From NCBI RefSeq assembly GCF_023371205.1, contig NZ_JAMCCO010000001.1, forward strand, positions 120,662 to 184,661: 64,000 nucleotides of DNA. Direction: 5' to 3'. Shown piece after piece: positions 34,932 through 43,730 of this stretch. The stretch is from Parvivirga hydrogeniphila (GTDB lineage: Bacteria; Actinomycetota; Coriobacteriia; Anaerosomatales; Anaerosomataceae). Under the pieces are notes generated by a model. The model saw only the letters and a program-made list of their open reading frames with translations. It was not told where the DNA came from and ran no database searches. Position numbers and translations under genes: made by a program. How positions within the stretch are numbered: the first letter of the stretch is position 1; the number at the start of each line of letters is the position of its first letter.

Positions 34932-34973
34932 GCGTCGTCTCCTGTCTCAGAGAGGTGCGGCGTCGGCGCTTTC

Positions 34974-36653
34974 TTACAGCTCGCGCACGACTTCGGTGAC
35001 GAGATCGACGGCCGCCAGAAGAGCGTCTTCGCTCACGGCGTCCGCGGTGTCGCCGAGCGTATGGCGCTTGGCGACGCGCCCGTTTATGTCGAACGCCATG
35101 AGGGTGAGCGCCCGGAAGCGGCGCGCGAGCGCGACCGTCGCGTCGGTCATGCCGACAGGCGCGCTGCGCGGCTTCATGGGCAGCTCGCGTTCGCGCACGA
35201 CACGCTTGACGATCGCGCCGAGACGTCTGTCGCCGTGGTAGGTCCGGGCGTCGCCCTCGTGCTCCAGCCACGCGAGCGAGCCTGCGCCGACGCTGTCGAG
35301 GTTGATGATGAGCGCGTCGCGCAGGTCTGGGCCGTACGCGTCGAGGAGCGCGCACATGCCCCAGCCCCCAGGTTCCTTGGCGCCGGTCGCGACGAACCAC
35401 ACCTCTTTCTCCGCGAGCGCGCGGTCCACGCCGGCCGTCACCTTGCGGCGGATGCGGGCCGCCTCTTCCGCCGCGAACGGGTCGCCGCCAGCGGTGCCGC
35501 CTCGGAACCCGAAGCCGTCCTCGTCGTCCTCGTCCTCGAGCTCGAGCCGGTCCCAGCTCTTGATCTTCTTGCCTTCCTGACGCGGATCGAACTCTCCGCG
35601 CAGGCCGAGCCAGTCGCTCACGCGATGCGCTCGCTCGCCGTCCTCGCGACGCTTCCCGAACAGCCGCCTCGGCTTCCGCTCAGGCTCCTCGGCCTGCGGG
35701 CGGGCTTGAGCGGCCGGCTCCCCGCCCCACGCGGCGTCCAAGTCGAGCGACGCCTGGCCTGAAGCAGGCCCTGACGGCTCGCGGGCCTCGTCCCAGTCGA
35801 CGTCGCCGAAGCCGCCGAACGGCGCGGGCGCGGGCGACACCGGCGTGTACTCGAGCAGGGCCTCGTCGATGACGACGTCGGCCTCCCTCGCCGCCTCCGG
35901 CGTGCGTCGCATCGGCGCGGTGTCCATCGCCATCGTGGTCGTGGCGTCCGGCTCCGGCACGATGCGCTCCAGCACGCCGAGCATCGCCGCGACGCCCGAC
36001 GCGTTGTCGTTCCCGCCGTCCACGGGCGGCGCGACAAGCGCGTGGGCGCGGATCGCGAGCGGGAGCAGCAGCGCCGCTCCGACGACGAGCGCCGCGTACC
36101 ACACCGCCATGGTCCCCGCCGCCACGCGCAGCACGGCGAGGAGCGCGACGAGGGGGACGAGCGCCGTCGCCCCGAGCGTGAGGGCCCGAAGCCCGTTCGC
36201 TCTCCGTACGAGCGCCGGCCGCGCGTCCAGCGTCGCGAATGCGGTGTCGTAGTGCGCGACGATCACGACCTTGCGCGGACGCTCGCCGCGCCGGGCCTTC
36301 GGCACGTGACGCGCGATGACGTTCTGGCTGGGGCCTTTCGGGAGGAAGCGGGCGACGCCGCGGCGAAGGTCGAGGTCGAGCCAGAGGGCGACTGCCGCAA
36401 CGGTCCCCACAAGGAGGCTCGCCCACGGCGCCCAGCGCACGAGCACGGCCGCGACGATCGAGAGCAGGTGCTCGACCGCGAACGCCAGCGCGTCGTTGCG
36501 CGGCGCGTCGAACTCCTGGCGCTCCACGTCAAGACCGCGCGTGCGCATGACGCGCTCGAGGTAGTCGGCCGCTCGGGCCTCGGCGTCTGTGGTCGCTGGC
36601 CGCGGGCCGATCTCGCCCGCGAGCTCTCGCACGTGCTCAGCAAGCTGCGACAT
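34974..36653 (-). CDS. M28-family metallopeptidase with membrane helices and a long insertion
   Basis: A 559-residue protein. The peptidase elements are HYDTAFATLD (the HxD loop), DNDNASGVAAML (bridging Asp) and EVWFVATGAKEPGGWGM (Glu of the active site), plus late His KRHTLGDTADAV. Two hydrophobic segments lie between the first and second elements, and about 170 charged, Pro/Asp/Glu-rich residues separate the second from the third. The insertion looks disordered. It may be cytoplasmic or membrane-bound. ATG 36653 is the only good start. Aminopeptidase function is inferred from the fold. Confidence 0.75.
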   Translation of the reverse strand: MSQLAEHVRELAGEIGPRPATTDAEARAADYLERVMRTRGLDVERQEFDAPRNDALAFAVEHLLSIVAAVLVRWAPWASLLVGTVAAVALWLDLDLRRGVARFLPKGPSQNVIARHVPKARRGERPRKVVIVAHYDTAFATLDARPALVRRANGLRALTLGATALVPLVALLAVLRVAAGTMAVWYAALVVGAALLLPLAIRAHALVAPPVDGGNDNASGVAAMLGVLERIVPEPDATTTMAMDTAPMRRTPEAAREADVVIDEALLEYTPVSPAPAPFGGFGDVDWDEAREPSGPASGQASLDLDAAWGGEPAAQARPQAEEPERKPRRLFGKRREDGERAHRVSDWLGLRGEFDPRQEGKKIKSWDRLELEDEDDEDGFGFRGGTAGGDPFAAEEAARIRRKVTAGVDRALAEKEVWFVATGAKEPGGWGMCALLDAYGPDLRDALIINLDSVGAGSLAWLEHEGDARTYHGDRRLGAIVKRVVRERELPMKPRSAPVGMTDATVALARRFRALTLMAFDINGRVAKRHTLGDTADAVSEDALLAAVDLVTEVVREL

Positions 36654-36761
36654 CGAGCCTCCCCAACGTCGCTCGCAACGAGCCGGCGCGCAGGCCGGCG
36701 GCCGCGCGCTGTGCGCGGTCGCCTGCCAGTATACCGCGCACGTGCGCGCTGAACGCAGCGG

Positions 36762-37076
36762 TCAGTGGCAGGAGGAGCACTCCCGGAGCCGCCTGCGCGC
36801 GTGCTGGGCCTGAAGGACCGGGTCGTTGCTGTGGCAGACGCAGCCCGGGACGGGCACGACGAACCGCGCGGGAAGGGCCGGCTGCTCGTGGCGCTCGACC
36901 ATCGCTTGGTACGCGGCACGCATCTCAGACGTCCTCACCCACATCCCGCCGAACGCGTACAGGACGACGCCGGCCAGGACGAGGGCGAGGGCCGACCACC
37001 CGACGATCCGCGGCCAGCGGCGGCGCCGTGAGGGTGCTGGAGCGGAGCCGGTCAGCGTCCCTGGGCGCTGGCTCAC
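36762..37076 (-). CDS. Small membrane-anchored haem-binding-like protein
   Basis: A 104-residue protein with a single membrane helix (about 24-45) and an outer tail. The last five residues are CSSCH, a CxxCH haem site at the extreme end. VPGCVCHSNDP about 30 residues earlier resembles a haem site but with one residue less between the Cys (CxCH). It is the last gene of the hcp operon, with GTG 37076 overlapping the hcp stop. It could be an electron donor for the hybrid cluster protein or nitrogen-oxide chemistry. Confidence 0.65.
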   Translation of the reverse strand: MSQRPGTLTGSAPAPSRRRRWPRIVGWSALALVLAGVVLYAFGGMWVRTSEMRAAYQAMVERHEQPALPARFVVPVPGCVCHSNDPVLQAQHARRRLRECSSCH

Positions 37077-38710
37077 GCTGCCCCCAGTATCTCGCGCAGG
37101 TCGTCGTTCGCGCTCGCCCCGATGGGCCGGATGCCGAAGCTCTTCACGAGCACGTCCATCACGGCGGGGGTGATGAACGCTGGAAGCGTCGGACCGAGCC
37201 TGATGTCTTTGATGCCAAGGTGCAGCAACGTGAGCAGGATCGCCACGGCCTTCTGCTCGTACCACGACAGCACCAGCGAGAGCGGCAGCTCGTTCACCGA
37301 CATGCCGAACGCGTCGGCCAGCGCGAGTGCGATCCTGATCGCGGAGTAGGCGTCGTTGCACTGCCCCACGTCCATGAGCCGCGGGATACCGTCGATGTCG
37401 CCGAGCTTTCGGTCGAAGAAGCGGAACTTCCCGCACGCGAGCGTGAGCACGACGGTATCATGCGGCGCTCCCTCGACGAACTCCGTGTAGTAGCTCCGCC
37501 CGGGCTTGGCCCCATCGCACCCGCCGACGAGGAAGAAGTGCCGGATCGCGCCGCTCTTGACCGCCTCTACGACCTTGGGGGCGATAGACAGCACAGCCTC
37601 GTGCGCGAAGCCGACCGTGACGGTTCCGCCGTCGACCTCGTCCGTGAAGCCCGGCAGCTTCAACGCCCGCTGGATGACCGGGCCGAAATCGCCGTTCGCG
37701 ACGTGCGTCGTGCCAGGGAATGCGACGCGGCCGGTCGTGAAGATGTTGGCGGCGTAGCTCTCGCGCGGAGCCTGGATGCAGTTCGTCGTCATGAGGATCG
37801 CGCCCGGGAATGCATCGAACTCCTTGCGCTGGTTCTGCCAAGCCGTCCCGTAGTGGCCGTAGAAGTGAGGGTGCTTCTTGAGCTCGGGGTAGCCGTGAGC
37901 CGGCAGCATCTCGCCGTGCGTGTAGACGTCGATGCCGAGACCTGCAGTCTGCTCGAGCAGGTCCTTGAGGTCCTTCAGATCGTGCCCGGACACCAGGATG
38001 GCCTTGCCCGGTCGATGGCCCAACGGGACGGTCGTGGGAACGGGGTCGCCGTATGCCCCGGTGTTCGCTGCATCGAGCAGCTCCATCACCTTCAAGTTGA
38101 CTTCCCCTGTCTTGAGGGTGAGCGCGACCCAGTCCTCAAGCCCGAGCGAGCGGTTCGAAATGGCGTCGAGCAGCTCGTGCATGAACCGGAACACCGATTC
38201 GTCCTCGTGGCCCAGGATGTGCGCGTGGTCCGCGTACGCTGCAATGCCCTTGAGGCCGTACACGGCGGTCTGCTGCAGCGCGCGGACGTCTTCGTCCCGC
38301 TCTGCGTCCGGGAAGTGGCCGACCTCCTCGCCTTGTTCGATGAGCTCAGCGAGGCTGCCGGCCGGCGTGAACGCCACGCCCGGCTTCGCGTCGTCGACCA
38401 CACCGCCTGCCGCTTCGACCGCGGAGCGAAGCGCGCGCTTGATGCGATCCCCCGCGTGTATGACTTCGGCGAGGTGCTCGGGATCGAAATCGACGTTGGT
38501 GACCGTGGAGAACAGCGCCTCTGCCGTGAAGATCTGGGCCGTCCTGTCAGACACGCCCGCTTCGTACCCGGCCATCGCGATCGAAGCGATGCCTTTGAGC
38601 TGATGGATGATCAGGTCCTGGAGGGCCGCTGCCTCCGGCGTCTTGCCGCACACGCCGACGCGCGTGCACCCTGTTCCGCCTGACGTCTGTTCGCACTGGT
38701 TGCAGAACAT
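37073..38710 (-). CDS. hcp: Hybrid cluster protein (hydroxylamine reductase)
   Basis: A 545-residue hybrid cluster protein, which reduces NO and hydroxylamine in anaerobes. The N-terminal cluster Cys are at positions 3, 6, 15 and 21 (CNQCEQTSGGTGC, VGVC), the spacing of strict-anaerobe HCPs. Hybrid-cluster ligands include GHDLKDL, THGEMLPAHGYPEL, TTNCIQAP, GGCDGAKPGR and CGKFRF, then VGQCNDAYSAI. ATG 38710 follows GGGAG. It is the third gene of an operon with a NosSP-like protein and ferredoxin. Confidence 0.96.
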   Translation of the reverse strand: MFCNQCEQTSGGTGCTRVGVCGKTPEAAALQDLIIHQLKGIASIAMAGYEAGVSDRTAQIFTAEALFSTVTNVDFDPEHLAEVIHAGDRIKRALRSAVEAAGGVVDDAKPGVAFTPAGSLAELIEQGEEVGHFPDAERDEDVRALQQTAVYGLKGIAAYADHAHILGHEDESVFRFMHELLDAISNRSLGLEDWVALTLKTGEVNLKVMELLDAANTGAYGDPVPTTVPLGHRPGKAILVSGHDLKDLKDLLEQTAGLGIDVYTHGEMLPAHGYPELKKHPHFYGHYGTAWQNQRKEFDAFPGAILMTTNCIQAPRESYAANIFTTGRVAFPGTTHVANGDFGPVIQRALKLPGFTDEVDGGTVTVGFAHEAVLSIAPKVVEAVKSGAIRHFFLVGGCDGAKPGRSYYTEFVEGAPHDTVVLTLACGKFRFFDRKLGDIDGIPRLMDVGQCNDAYSAIRIALALADAFGMSVNELPLSLVLSWYEQKAVAILLTLLHLGIKDIRLGPTLPAFITPAVMDVLVKSFGIRPIGASANDDLREILGAA

Positions 38711-38727
38711 CGCTCTCGCTCCCTCTC

Positions 38728-39111
38728 TCAGCCGTGGATGAGCGCCGGCAGACAATGCGTGCATACCCATTCGCTGCGACCCTGATGCCGGACGGGAAGC
38801 AGGGGCGCGGCGTCTTCGTCCGTCCCGCAGCGGAAGCAGGTCTGCGGGACGTACTCCTGCTGTTTGGCCGCCGCTACAGGCTCCGCGGCCTCGTGGTCGA
38901 ACGGGACCGTCTCGCGCACCTCGATGGTGAGCGCCCCCGTCGGACACACGCCGAGGCAGAACCCCGCCCCATCGCAGAGCTCCTCGCGCACGACGCGCGC
39001 CTTTCCGTCCACGATCTCGATGGCGCCCTCAGCGCACGGGCTCACGCACAGCCCGCACCCGGTGCACCGCTCCTCGTCGATCCGCACGATCTGCCGCCGT
39101 ACCGTGTTCAT
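38728..39111 (-). CDS. Ferredoxin with extra zinc-ribbon-like C terminus
   Basis: 127 residues. Two 4Fe-4S motifs are at ERCTGCGLCVSPC and ELCDGAGFCLGVCPTG; the second has Gly where a Cys of CxxC would be, so it keeps three of the four (CDGAGFCLGVCP). The C-terminal third has QTCFRCGTDEDA and WVCTHCLPAL, two CxxC pairs typical of zinc ribbons. It is likely the electron donor for HCP. ATG 39111 overlaps the upstream stop (ATGA). Confidence 0.85.
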   Translation of the reverse strand: MNTVRRQIVRIDEERCTGCGLCVSPCAEGAIEIVDGKARVVREELCDGAGFCLGVCPTGALTIEVRETVPFDHEAAEPVAAAKQQEYVPQTCFRCGTDEDAAPLLPVRHQGRSEWVCTHCLPALIHG

Positions 39112-39563
39112 CTCGCGTCCTCTCCAGCCGATGTCGCCCGGCGCTGGGCCGCGCGGTGCGCTCGCGATTCGAGCGCGTGTCTTATCGCATCGATCGCATG
39201 CCCCCTGAGCACCGACCGCGGCCCGCTGTAGCGCATCATCTGCCGCTGCCACTCGCGCTCATCGCTCTTGTAGCAGTGCGTGTCGCAGTGCGCGCAGAAC
39301 GGCTTCGGGTCTTTCGGGCAGAGCGCGCGCCGCTTCTCGCCGTACGCGAGGTGCGCCTCGCACTCCTCGCACAGCCGCGGCGGTCGCGCGCCGTACACGC
39401 CCAGCTCGGCTGCGAGCGTCGCCGCCGGGCGCCGATCGCGGTCCTTGTGGGTGCCGGCGCAGAAGATCTCGATGAAGTCTCCGAGCGTGCGGACGTCGTG
39501 AGCGACCTTCCGGTCGCGCATCCGCGCCGCGATCCTCTCACGCACGGTCAGGGCGTCAGCCAT
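39108..39563 (-). CDS. Nitrous-oxide-stimulated promoter (NosSP)-family protein
   Basis: A 151-residue protein. The family core is FIEIFCAGTHKDRDR, then a Cys-rich set: LCEECEAHLAYGEKRRALCPKDPKPFCAHCDTHCY and the closing MMRYSGPRS. Family members are Cys-rich and linked to nitrogen-oxide or anaerobic regulation, biochemically uncharacterised. First gene of the ferredoxin-hcp operon, ATG 39563 behind AAGGAGG, with a Fnr/HcpR-like site at about -41. Confidence 0.87.
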   Translation of the reverse strand: MADALTVRERIAARMRDRKVAHDVRTLGDFIEIFCAGTHKDRDRRPAATLAAELGVYGARPPRLCEECEAHLAYGEKRRALCPKDPKPFCAHCDTHCYKSDEREWQRQMMRYSGPRSVLRGHAIDAIRHALESRAHRAAQRRATSAGEDAR

Positions 39564-39618
39564 CGTGCCTCCTTCGTCTCCGACGCCACGACCGTACCGC
39601 CCGTGCTCGCGCGGTTCC

Positions 39619-39632
39619 TTGACTCATGTCAA
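39619..39632. promoter_or_regulatory. Fnr/HcpR-like palindrome between hcp operon and regulator
   Basis: TTGACTCATGTCAA (TTGAC-N4-GTCAA) is a perfect palindrome. For the hcp operon, with a possible -10 TACGGT at 39596-39591, its centre is 41.5 bases upstream of the likely start, the activator position for Fnr-type proteins. It is also about 34 bases upstream of the regulator gene start, so autoregulation is possible. Confidence 0.65.
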
Positions 39633-39665
39633 AATCGGCCGGTCCGGATCGAACGAAGGAGGCTC

Positions 39666-40370
39666 GTGGCAGGGACCCGACCAGACGTCGTCGCAGCGAT
39701 GCGCGCGTGCCGCCTCTGGCGTGGCGCCTCGACCGAGGCGATCGAGCGCCTGGCTTCGTCCGCTCGCGTGACGGACGCCACGCGCGGCACAGTGCTCGTG
39801 ACCGAGGGGGAGCCGGCCGTCCGCTTCGGGGTGGTCGTCGCCGGAAAGGCGCGCGTGTGCCACGTGCAGGCCGACGGCAGGACCGTCGTCCTCGAGACCG
39901 TCGAGTCCGGCGGGGCGTTCGCCGCGGTCTCGGCGCTTGCTGGTGGCCGCTATCCTGCGACGGTCGAGGCCGCCACCCCTGTCACGATCGCGTGGGTGGA
40001 GCCTGCGAGCGTCTTCACGATGCTCGAGACCGAGCCGCACGTGCTCCGTTCGCTCGTGGCGGACCTCGCCGCCAGGGTGGTCGACCTCACGTCCGTCGTG
40101 CAGACGCTCGCGCTCGACGTCCCGGAACGCCTCGCGCGCTATCTCTTCCAGCGCTCGCTCGCCGTCGGCGAAGCCACGCCGGAGGGGCTTCGCGTGCCGC
40201 TCGGCATGACCAAGAGCGAGCTCGCGGCCTCGCTCGGCACGGTGCCCGAGACGCTCTCGCGCGCGTTCGCGCGCCTGCGCGACGACGGTGTCATCACCGT
40301 GCGTGGCAGCGAGGTCGTCGTGCACGACGTGGGCGCGCTCGCACGCCTCGGCTCGCGATACGAGGAGTGA
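39666..40370 (+). CDS. Crp/Fnr family regulator, HcpR-like
   Basis: A 234-residue regulator. The cyclic-nucleotide-like domain (about 1-150, VTEGEPAVRFGVVVAGKARV) is followed by a helix-turn-helix (about 165-225, MTKSELAASLGTVPETLSRAFARLRDDGVI). No N-terminal Cys cluster is seen, so unlike Fnr it is not a clear iron-sulfur sensor. Next to hcp, it is likely a nitrosative-stress activator. GTG 39666 follows GAAGGAGG. It is divergent from the hcp operon with the palindrome between. Confidence 0.85.
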   Translation: MAGTRPDVVAAMRACRLWRGASTEAIERLASSARVTDATRGTVLVTEGEPAVRFGVVVAGKARVCHVQADGRTVVLETVESGGAFAAVSALAGGRYPATVEAATPVTIAWVEPASVFTMLETEPHVLRSLVADLAARVVDLTSVVQTLALDVPERLARYLFQRSLAVGEATPEGLRVPLGMTKSELAASLGTVPETLSRAFARLRDDGVITVRGSEVVVHDVGALARLGSRYEE

Positions 40371-40388
40371 TCGGCCGCCGGCAGCGCG

Positions 40389-41138
40389 TCAGGAGCGTCC
40401 GGCCGCCTGCTCCTCCGAAAGACGCTGCTTGACCGCCTGCGCGCCCTTCTCGAGCGTTCCAGCCATCAGGAAGCCCGCGAGGAGGATCGCGCTCGCGATC
40501 ATCTCAGCGGGGTACAGCCCCACCGTCCGCCCGGCGCGCGCCATCGAGCCCGCACCCGCGATGACCAGCGTGCCGACGATGATGAGGACGTTCGCCCACA
40601 CCCGGTAGCGGTACTCGCGCTTCGGGAGGAACCGGATCACCGAAAGGGTCGAGCCTCCGAGCAGAAGGAGCGTTCCGGTGATGTTGAACGGCAGCGACAT
40701 CACGCGCGGGAACGAGCCGCCGGGACCGAGCGCCGTGCCGCCGACCGTGATGCCGGGGATGAGCTTGTCGTACAGGAGCTCGGTCGTGAAGGTGCCGTAG
40801 AAGAAGACCGCCAGGCACACGACGAGGAACGCCAGGTAGGCGTGCCCCCAGATCGGACGCTTGCTGATGAGGTAGAGCGTACCGAGCCCGAGGAATCCGA
40901 CGAGCGAGGCAGCGAGCACGATGTAGATGCGGTACACCGTCGGGTCCCACGCGCCTGTCCGCTCCGACCACGCCTCCATGACGGCGGCGACGGCGTAGAA
41001 CAGGAAGCCGATCGCCCAGGCCAGCTGGTGCGGCTTCCTGCGCTGGAGCCACTGCCTCACGAGCAACGCAACGTAGACGAACCCGATGAGCCCTGTCGCC
41101 GCGGGCCACCACCAGCCCGACCAGAACGCCTCCGACAT
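40389..41138 (-). CDS. Seven-helix membrane protein, unknown
   Basis: 249 residues with about seven membrane helices and no known catalytic residues; I recognise no family. Conserved-looking loops are QRRKPHQLAWAIGF and SERTGAWDPTVYRIYIV. It starts at ATG 41138 behind AAGGAGG. It is the third gene of a probable operon with a sensor-like protein and a coiled-coil membrane protein. Confidence 0.7.
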   Translation of the reverse strand: MSEAFWSGWWWPAATGLIGFVYVALLVRQWLQRRKPHQLAWAIGFLFYAVAAVMEAWSERTGAWDPTVYRIYIVLAASLVGFLGLGTLYLISKRPIWGHAYLAFLVVCLAVFFYGTFTTELLYDKLIPGITVGGTALGPGGSFPRVMSLPFNITGTLLLLGGSTLSVIRFLPKREYRYRVWANVLIIVGTLVIAGAGSMARAGRTVGLYPAEMIASAILLAGFLMAGTLEKGAQAVKQRLSEEQAAGRS

Positions 41139-41175
41139 CTGCGCCTCCTTCGCCAGCCGACCGTTGACCGTGCCG

Positions 41176-42096
41176 TCACTCCCCGCTGAGCGAGCGCACT
41201 TTCGCGTCCGCCGACCGAGCACGTTCGCGCGCCTCGAAGTAGGCCGTCACGTCCGGCTCCACGATGCGTTTGTAGGCGTTCGCGAGCGCAGAGGCCGGCG
41301 TGCCGGGCAGCTTCTTGGCCTGCTCGGCCACCTGCTTCTCCTTGGTGTTGTACGCTCCGAGCATGGCGTTCGCGTCGGCCACCTTCCCGGCCAGCCAGGC
41401 AGCGTCGATCTTCCGCGACTCCGCGAGCAGCGCCCGCTTGGCATCGATGTACGCCACGAACGGGGCGAGATCGGCCTCCGGCACGTCGGCCGCCGCCGTC
41501 TCGAGCAACGAACGGGCGCGCGCGAGAAGCTTGTCTGCTTCCGTGGTGAGCTGCGTCGAGCGCGTGACGCCGTCTTTCGTGTGCTTGTTGAACGCGGCGA
41601 CTGCCTCGTCCGCCCGTTTCTCCGCCTGCGCGACGAGGGCCCAGGACTCCGTCGCTGCCTGGAGCGCCGAAGCGACCTTCGCGTCCGTCTCCAGGATGGG
41701 GCGTGCGCGCTCCAGCATCGCCAGCCGCGCCTCGATCGAGTCCTCGAGCGCGTCGGCGAGCGCGACGTCGCGTTCGGCAAGGCGAGGCCGCGCGCGTCGC
41801 ACCGTCTGTTGCGCCTCGCGGAGCGTGCTCGCGGCCGCGTCGATCCTGTCGATGGCGTCGCGCGCCGTCTCGGCAGCGGCCGTCGTCACTTCGCTCCGCA
41901 CCGCCTGGTCGATGGCGAGCACCGCCGGCTCCGCTTGCGAGATCAGCCCCGAAGCGTCCGCGAGCATCGTGCGTGCGGCGCTCGAAGCGGTCGCAGCGCG
42001 GTACGCGACGACCCCCGCCGCCACCAGCGCCACGACCACAGTGGCCAGGAGCACCCGCCGCCAGCGCGTCCGGCTCACATCATCGGTACCAGCCAT
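41176..42096 (-). CDS. Membrane-anchored coiled-coil protein
   Basis: 306 residues. One N-terminal membrane helix (about 13-33) is followed by about 260 residues of almost pure Ala/Glu/Lys/Arg-rich helix, typical of a coiled coil. Several stretches (DAIDRIDAAASTLREAQQTV, ERADEAVAAFNKHT) resemble the periplasmic helical bundles of sensors, but no output domain follows. It could be a structural or signalling partner of the sensor-like protein encoded before it. ATG 42096 follows GAGGAGGCGGC. Confidence 0.7.
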   Translation of the reverse strand: MAGTDDVSRTRWRRVLLATVVVALVAAGVVAYRAATASSAARTMLADASGLISQAEPAVLAIDQAVRSEVTTAAAETARDAIDRIDAAASTLREAQQTVRRARPRLAERDVALADALEDSIEARLAMLERARPILETDAKVASALQAATESWALVAQAEKRADEAVAAFNKHTKDGVTRSTQLTTEADKLLARARSLLETAAADVPEADLAPFVAYIDAKRALLAESRKIDAAWLAGKVADANAMLGAYNTKEKQVAEQAKKLPGTPASALANAYKRIVEPDVTAYFEARERARSADAKVRSLSGE

Positions 42097-43604
42097 GCCG
42101 CCTCCTCGTGCCCATCGTGCAACGGCAGGCGCAGCTCGATGCGCGGGACGATCGCGGCGGCAGGTTCGAGCCGCAGGTCGCCGCCGTGCGCTTCGACTGC
42201 TATGCGGGCGAGGTGGAACCCGACGCCTGACTCGGAAAGCACCTGCTCGGGAAGACCCGCCTGCCGCACCGTCCGCACACCGGCCTCCTCCGTGACGCCG
42301 GCCGGCGGATCGAGCGTCACGACCACCGACTGCTGCTCCGTGCGGACGCCCACGCGGACAGGGTCGCCGTGGTCCGCGGCCCGCGCGATGCAGCGGAACA
42401 AGCTCTCGAAGGCGTGGGTCGCGCACAGCCGATCCACGAGAACGCTGCCGCTCTCGCCCGTCTCTTCCACGCGAAGCACCGCCGACCCATGCTCGGCGTT
42501 CACGCGCGACGCGGCCTGCGCCACGATCTCACGCAGGTCGGCGGTCTCGACGATGAGCCCGCTCGCGCGCTCGAGCCCGGCGAGGAGGGAGAGGTCCTTC
42601 AGGAGGCGCTCGATCTCTCGAGCGCGGTCGGCAAGCGCCCGGCACACGCGGTCGCGCTGGGCCGGGTCTTCTGCTATCGACGTTCGCGACAGGAGCTCGG
42701 CGTACCCTTTGATCGCAGTGAGCGGGCTTGCGAGCTCGCGCTCTACGAGCGACGCGAGGTACGCCTGCCGGAGCGAGCCGGTCTGCTCGGCGGCCTGCGC
42801 GTGCTGGCACACGACGAGCACCGCAGTCGCGCTCTCCTCCTCGCTCGCGACGGCAAGCCCGACCCCCTGCGATCGCACAACGCTTCCGTCCGCGCACGCG
42901 AGGTCGATCTGAAGCGGGAACGGCTCCTCCGTCGCTGCGCCGGTCCGAAGGTCGAGGAGCACGCGCTCCATCGCGTTGTCCGCGACGGGCAGCTTCCGCC
43001 CGCGAAGGTCCTGCTCGCGGTAGCCGAAGCGCTCCTCCACCCCTGTGCCCCACCGCACGACGCGCCCGTCCAGGTCGACGACGAAGCACGCGGCCCCGCT
43101 GCCGATCATGCCAGACACGAGACGCCGCGCGGTGCGTTCGCTCGCCTGAAGCCTGCGCTCCAGGGCCTCGATCCTCCGGGCGGAATGGATGTCGGACGCG
43201 ATCGCCTCGCCGGCGAACGCGAGCTGTGCGAGGGCGCGCTCGTCCACCTCGCGGTCGAACGCAGCGACCGCCACGCCGACCGGTCCGTCGGGACCTCGAA
43301 GCGGGATCGCCACGCAGGCGGCCCCTCTCCGCGGCAGCGCCGCGCACGCGCCCGGATCGAGGCGCGCGGGCGCGTCGGCGTACAGCGCCTCGAACAGCTC
43401 TGGCGCCTCGTCCGGACCGAGAGCGCCTGGCGCTGCGGTCGCAGGCGGAAGCGTCGCTTTGAGCCGGAGCTTGCCGTCTCGGCCAAGCAGGAAGCCGAAC
43501 ACCGACGCGCACCCGTACGCGCGCGCGAGCCGGTGCACGCCGTCTGCAAGCGCTCCGGATGCGCCCGTGGGTCTTCCGCGCACTCGCCTGATGACGTTCG
43601 CCAT
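42075..43604 (-). CDS. GAF-PAS sensor with degenerate histidine-kinase core
   Basis: 509 residues. A GAF domain (about 20-140) is followed by a coiled linker, a PAS domain (about 165-285) and a HisKA-like helix. In the His-box VERELASPLTAIKGY, Arg replaces His, so the phospho-acceptor is missing. The ATPase-like domain lacks the clear N box and the DxGxG loop (VTLDPPAGV instead). It therefore looks like a pseudokinase or a signal integrator. It is soluble in the visible sequence. No response regulator is nearby. ATG 43604 follows GAGGGAG. Confidence 0.75.
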   Translation of the reverse strand: MANVIRRVRGRPTGASGALADGVHRLARAYGCASVFGFLLGRDGKLRLKATLPPATAAPGALGPDEAPELFEALYADAPARLDPGACAALPRRGAACVAIPLRGPDGPVGVAVAAFDREVDERALAQLAFAGEAIASDIHSARRIEALERRLQASERTARRLVSGMIGSGAACFVVDLDGRVVRWGTGVEERFGYREQDLRGRKLPVADNAMERVLLDLRTGAATEEPFPLQIDLACADGSVVRSQGVGLAVASEEESATAVLVVCQHAQAAEQTGSLRQAYLASLVERELASPLTAIKGYAELLSRTSIAEDPAQRDRVCRALADRAREIERLLKDLSLLAGLERASGLIVETADLREIVAQAASRVNAEHGSAVLRVEETGESGSVLVDRLCATHAFESLFRCIARAADHGDPVRVGVRTEQQSVVVTLDPPAGVTEEAGVRTVRQAGLPEQVLSESGVGFHLARIAVEAHGGDLRLEPAAAIVPRIELRLPLHDGHEEAAWLVPMM

Positions 43605-43730
43605 GTCGCTCCCTCGTCCTGGCCTGTTGTATCCCGTTTGGGGCTCGAGGGCAAGCACAGGATAGCGTCGTCGCCTGGCGAGCCTCCCGCTCGGCTCTCG
43701 TCGTACAATCGCAGAAACGAAGGGAGGGCC

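Noticed and set aside
36654-36761. Small gene or RNA between the M28 peptidase and the small haem protein
   Set aside because: Only GC-rich imperfect repeats are visible; no ribosome site, frame or stable conserved fold.
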